Shown one piece after another: positions 6,554 to 9,293 of a stretch of DNA of 9,293 bases (its first letter is position 1; every line of letters starts with the position of its first letter). Source of the stretch: a bacterium (GTDB lineage Bacteria; CG03). The notes beneath the pieces were generated by a model. It saw only the letters and a list, made by a program, of their open reading frames with translations, was not told the DNA's origin and ran no database searches. The stretch lies in the NCBI GenBank assembly GCA_013791675.1, contig VMTI01000297.1:1-9293 (forward strand), in the 5' to 3' direction. The position numbers and the translations under genes are program-made.

Positions 6554-6659
6554 GCATTCGCAAAAGTTAGAAAAGGGTGGGACGGAAAAGAATCAGAACC
6601 GTCCCCATTCTTTTCTTTTTGAGGAAGGCGAAAAAATTTATTCGCTGATGCAGTCATAA
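6543..6659 (+). pseudogene. Truncated lipoprotein-leader remnant (38 codons)
   Basis: A GTG-started frame overlaps the end of the nucleotidyltransferase gene. It begins IFKHSQKLEKGG, matching IFRRSQKLEKKG at the start of the lipoprotein gene at 9172. The DNA match covers 6544-6574 against 9173-9203 with three mismatches in 31. In the remnant the frame then runs into the interleaved inverted repeats and stops at TAA 6657-6659, before any hydrophobic signal segment or lipobox. It is best read as a broken 5' fragment of a duplicated lipoprotein gene; an expressed short peptide is possible but unsupported, since no good RBS precedes it. Confidence 0.5.
6579..6615 (+). repeat. Two interleaved inverted repeats
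   Basis: GGGACGG (6579-6585) pairs with CCGTCCC (6599-6605), and GAAAAGAAT (6585-6593) pairs perfectly with ATTCTTTTC (6607-6615). The arms alternate in order A-B-A'-B', so either hairpin can form but not easily both; the connecting loops look too short for a comfortable pseudoknot. The T-rich right arm is followed by more T residues (6616-6620), so the second stem could act as a weak terminator for the upstream gene. It also resembles the palindromic units moved by REP-associated transposases, which is inference. Confidence 0.6.
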
Positions 6660-6685
6660 AAAAATGTAAAAGGGGAAAATAAAGG

Positions 6686-8206
6686 ATGCGAAAAATAAAA
6701 ACTCAGGGAACAAAAGCCGGGTGTTCTATTCTTGCCGGGGGAGCGCTGCTGTTATTTGCGGTGAGCTTGTTTGCGGAAGGAGCAACGACTCCAATAAATC
6801 TCTCGCTCACGTCGGATATTGCCATATTTGAAAAACCAAGGGTAATAGGTCTTGATTTGGGTTTGATTTCCGCGGAATCAAAGGATGTGGTGGGTTTTCA
6901 GTTTGCGTTGATGAACGCAAAGGTTGACGGCAATATGTACGGGTTTCAGTTAGCGCCGTCATTCCCGCTGGTTTCCGTATCGTGGGGCGAGGAAAAGCCG
7001 GATTGGGCGTGTGTTACAAAAGGTGATGTTTACGGGGGGCAATTATCTTTATTTACGAGGAGTGTTACCTACGGAAAATTCCACGGCGTGCAGTTTAACG
7101 GATTTTCGTGCTGGAGCATTGTCCTCGGAGATTTTTATGGCGTTCAGGCGGGGCTGTTCAGCAACAGGGTCGGCTCTGAGCCGACGGACTTTAATTTTAA
7201 AAAAGGTCTAATTTTTAAAGAAGATTCAAATGAAAAGCCGGCGGATTTTTACGGGATACAGTTTTCGGCGCTGTTAGGCAATAAAGTTACCGGGAATTTC
7301 TGCGGAATTCAGTCGGGAACGCTGCTCCGCAATTATATAAAAGGTGATTTGATAGGAATACAGCTTGGCGGTCTGGCGTTGAACACGGTGGAAGAGAACT
7401 GTTACGGCATTCAGGCGAGCGCGCTTGCAAATAAGGTAAAGCGTAATTCCTGTTTGTTACAGATTGCCGGAATTGGCAACTACACGGCCGGGAATGTTTA
7501 TGGTATTCAGCTTTCAGGGCTGGTTAATATATCGAATAATGCCTATGGTTTGCAGATAGGCGGTTTTAACGGTGCTGAAAAATTAAACGGTATACAGCTT
7601 GGCTTTTTAGGATGTGGAGGCAAGAAGATCAGAGGAATACAGATAGGAGGTTTGGGAAATGGCGCGAGTAATATTAGGGGAATACAGATAAGTGCAATTG
7701 CAAACGTCGTCGATGATTTTCGCGGCATACAACTTGGTGGTATAAATTATGCAAAAAAGGATAGTTATGGGCTTCAGGGAGGTTTATTTGATGTTTCCCA
7801 CGATGATTTCTACGGGATGCAGATAGGTATAATTGCCACAGGCGCAGGTAACTTGCGTGGTATACAACTCGGCTGTATAAACTATGTAAAAAAGGATTTT
7901 CATGGCCTTCAAGGCGGATTATTAAATGTTGCTGGTAATTCCATCGGCGCGCAGCTGGCCGCGGGTGGAAACGTGGGGGATGATTTCTGCGGGCTGCAAA
8001 TAGGCGTAATAGGGAATAAAATGGAGAGAATTCACGGAATTCAGATAGGCGCGGTAAATATTACGGAACATGTGCGGGGAGCGCAGATAGGAATTTTCAA
8101 TATATGCCGGACGCTGAGAGGAATACAGATAGGGCTGATAAATAAAGCGTCGGATAATTTTTTGACGTATATGCCGATTGTAAATGTCGGCTGGCATGAA
8201 GAATAA
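6686..8206 (+). CDS. Secreted GIQ-repeat surface protein (LA_2272-like)
   Basis: 506 aa. A Sec signal peptide (basic MRKIKTQGTK, hydrophobic to about 29, cleavage near LFA/EG at 30) is followed almost entirely by repeats with a G-[IVL]-Q-[ILFA]-G core. I count about 25, from G70 to G479. From G273 on they fall every 14-15 residues (273, 288, 302, 317, 332, 347, 362, 377, 392, 407, 421, 436, 451, 465, 479). A 45-residue larger unit is also visible: RGIQLGGINYAKKD (346) recurs as RGIQLGCINYVKKD (391). This matches the style of the LA_2272 family of surface repeat proteins known from Leptospira. Short regular glycine-rich repeats with an invariant Gln suggest a stacked beta structure at or beyond the outer membrane. 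AGGGG (6671-6675) is 10 nt upstream of ATG. Cys13 precedes the hydrophobic core, so I do not read it as a lipoprotein. No catalytic motif is visible. Confidence 0.75.
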   Translation: MRKIKTQGTKAGCSILAGGALLLFAVSLFAEGATTPINLSLTSDIAIFEKPRVIGLDLGLISAESKDVVGFQFALMNAKVDGNMYGFQLAPSFPLVSVSWGEEKPDWACVTKGDVYGGQLSLFTRSVTYGKFHGVQFNGFSCWSIVLGDFYGVQAGLFSNRVGSEPTDFNFKKGLIFKEDSNEKPADFYGIQFSALLGNKVTGNFCGIQSGTLLRNYIKGDLIGIQLGGLALNTVEENCYGIQASALANKVKRNSCLLQIAGIGNYTAGNVYGIQLSGLVNISNNAYGLQIGGFNGAEKLNGIQLGFLGCGGKKIRGIQIGGLGNGASNIRGIQISAIANVVDDFRGIQLGGINYAKKDSYGLQGGLFDVSHDDFYGMQIGIIATGAGNLRGIQLGCINYVKKDFHGLQGGLLNVAGNSIGAQLAAGGNVGDDFCGLQIGVIGNKMERIHGIQIGAVNITEHVRGAQIGIFNICRTLRGIQIGLINKASDNFLTYMPIVNVGWHEE

Positions 8207-8260
8207 ATGCTAAAACAAATAATGTTCAAGATAATCGTAAAATTAGGGGGAGGAAAATAA

Positions 8261-9175
8261 ATGAAAATATTTCCTGAGCAATTTCCAAAGAATATTCCTC
8301 GGATTTTTTCAACTTTTATTGCCGCAAATTTTGGGGTTTATATGATGACCGGTTTTATTACCGAACTACTGATAGGCCGGCCAAGTTCAACCGCCGTTAT
8401 CGGCTTTTTTACTATTCCATTCGCCACACTTTGTATTGCTGTTGTTTGCATTGCGGCCGGGGGGTCTGCGAGATTGATTGTCGGCAAATTTTGCCAGGTA
8501 CGAACTATTGAGAAAGAAAGCATGCGCATAATCAATGCAATTTTTATTATGACGATTGGAGGGTCTTTTTTAGCAGGGATGGGGCGTGTCATATGGAACG
8601 AGAAATTGCAGGAACCCCGTATTATTTATGATGCCGGCGTCATTTCAAAAAAATATGGTTCTAATTTTCAGAAGGCAGAATACACGCCCTCAAAACTTAT
8701 ATTCACTATTTATAAGGACGAAAAAGGGAATACGGAGAAATTCAACTGGAATGGCGAAAAATTGAATTTAGATGTGAGTCGGACATATATAAAAATTTTA
8801 CAGAAAGACGGCAGTGTAATGATTTCGGCAGACCTGAGTAAATATAGTTATATCAGCCGGATTCATGCGGCAGCTTTTGGCGCAATTGATGAAAAAGAGA
8901 AATATTTGGCGTTATTAGTGAAATTGAGACCAACGTCCTACCGGTCTATGCTTCTCATTTATGATTCTAATGGCGCGTTAATATTTCAGGAATTCTTAAA
9001 GCGTCGCTGTGGACGGAAAACAGGGGGTATGCAAGTCGGAGTTGATAAATTAAAACGAGAATATTTATTTCTTAATGTGGAGAGACCGGCGGCATATTTT
9101 ATAAAACGGCAAGCTGTTGCTGATACGCCGACCGCCGCTGGAGGGAAAGTTGAAAAAGGTGATGGGGTAAGATGA
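8261..9175 (+). CDS. Three-TM membrane protein of unknown function
   Basis: 304 aa that I cannot assign to a family. Three TM segments lie at about 16-37, 44-67 and 89-109, followed by a soluble region of about 190 residues. The soluble part contains repeated beta-strand-like blocks (KLIFTIYKDEKGNTEKFNWNG, ALLVKLRPTSYRSML), resembling pieces of a beta-propeller or WG-type domain, and ends in a charged tail (KVEKGDGVR). A very strong RBS, AGGGGGAGG (8245-8253), sits 7 nt upstream of ATG, suggesting high expression or an independent unit. The stop overlaps the lipoprotein start by ATGA (9172-9175). Together with the repeat protein upstream this suggests an envelope-associated set. Whether the soluble domain is cytoplasmic or periplasmic cannot be settled from the sequence. 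Confidence 0.7.
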   Translation: MKIFPEQFPKNIPRIFSTFIAANFGVYMMTGFITELLIGRPSSTAVIGFFTIPFATLCIAVVCIAAGGSARLIVGKFCQVRTIEKESMRIINAIFIMTIGGSFLAGMGRVIWNEKLQEPRIIYDAGVISKKYGSNFQKAEYTPSKLIFTIYKDEKGNTEKFNWNGEKLNLDVSRTYIKILQKDGSVMISADLSKYSYISRIHAAAFGAIDEKEKYLALLVKLRPTSYRSMLLIYDSNGALIFQEFLKRRCGRKTGGMQVGVDKLKREYLFLNVERPAAYFIKRQAVADTPTAAGGKVEKGDGVR

Positions 9176-9293
9176 TTTTTAGGCGTTCGCAAAAATTAGA
9201 AAAAAAGGGCAAGCGCCCCGGTTCTCTTGGGCTGATTGCCGCAGTATTGTGCATTTGTTTTCTACTATCTTCGTGCTCAAAGACCAAAAACAT
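9172..9293 (+). CDS. Lipoprotein N-terminus, cut by the window end
   Basis: ATG at 9172 overlaps the upstream stop codon; 40 complete codons are visible and the frame is open at the right edge. It has a long basic n-region (RRSQKLEKKGKR), a hydrophobic segment (about 19-32, LGLIAAVLCICFLL) and a type II signal-peptidase lipobox LSSC with the lipidated cysteine at residue 35, followed by SKTKN. The mature protein is outside the window, so its function is unknown. GGGG at 9164-9167 upstream may serve as the RBS, and coupling to the three-TM gene is likely. Its first codons are repeated at 6543, where the copy is broken. Confidence 0.75.
   Translation, partial: MIFRRSQKLEKKGKRPGSLGLIAAVLCICFLLSSCSKTKN

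Noticed and set aside
6686..6730. Cys13 of the repeat protein as a lipoprotein attachment site
   Set aside because: The cysteine comes before the hydrophobic core and is preceded by Lys-Ala-Gly, not a lipobox; a Sec signal peptide cut near residue 30 fits better.
8207..8260. 17-codon frame (MLKQIMFKIIVKLGGGK) exactly filling the gap between the repeat protein stop and the three-TM gene start
   Set aside because: It has no RBS of its own, part of it is the downstream RBS sequence, and a frame of this length in A/T-rich DNA is expected by chance.

Overview
The window is a densely packed bacterial segment with every supportable gene on the + strand. Two things suggest a Gram-negative bacterium from an under-sampled lineage: an exported GIQ-repeat surface-type protein followed by a lipoprotein, and a DNA-uptake operon with unusual composition. 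Repeats placed inside coding sequence and a stand-alone winged-helix/nucleotidyltransferase protein recall Elusimicrobiota, Omnitrophota or Leptospira-like genomes. That placement is only an impression. GC content falls from the left part to the right part, where the genes after 5948 are visibly A/T-richer.

Left block (1-5886) is one run of five genes with overlapping or short junctions. They are a ComEC-type metallo-beta-lactamase (MBL) domain protein whose 5' end lies outside the window, a tandemly duplicated PD-(D/E)XK (AddB/Cas4-like) Fe-S nuclease, a small two-TM HAMP protein, a membrane-anchored SLBB protein like the N-terminal half of ComEA, and a full-length ComEC/Rec2 channel protein. 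This looks like a DNA-uptake operon. In both MBL domains the metal-binding residues are gone, while the second copy of the PD-(D/E)XK nuclease keeps its catalytic residues. My hypothesis is that strand degradation during uptake has moved from the ComEC MBL domain to the operon's PD-(D/E)XK enzyme. comEC itself carries two copies of one 51-nt hairpin-forming repeat, read in two different frames.

Middle block (5887-6685) starts with a strong promoter (TTGACA, 16 bp, TACAAT) whose -10 lies inside a perfect 24-bp palindrome with a third half-site just downstream. It drives a winged-helix plus minimal nucleotidyltransferase protein that probably represses itself. After it comes a short remnant whose start matches the lipoprotein gene at the right end of the window, followed by two interleaved inverted repeats.

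Right block (6686-9293) looks like a cell-surface cassette. It holds a secreted protein of about 25 repeats with a GIQIG-type core and a 15-residue period, a three-TM protein of unknown function with a soluble C-terminal domain, and a lipoprotein cut off by the window end. The last two overlap by ATGA, so they are probably co-translated.
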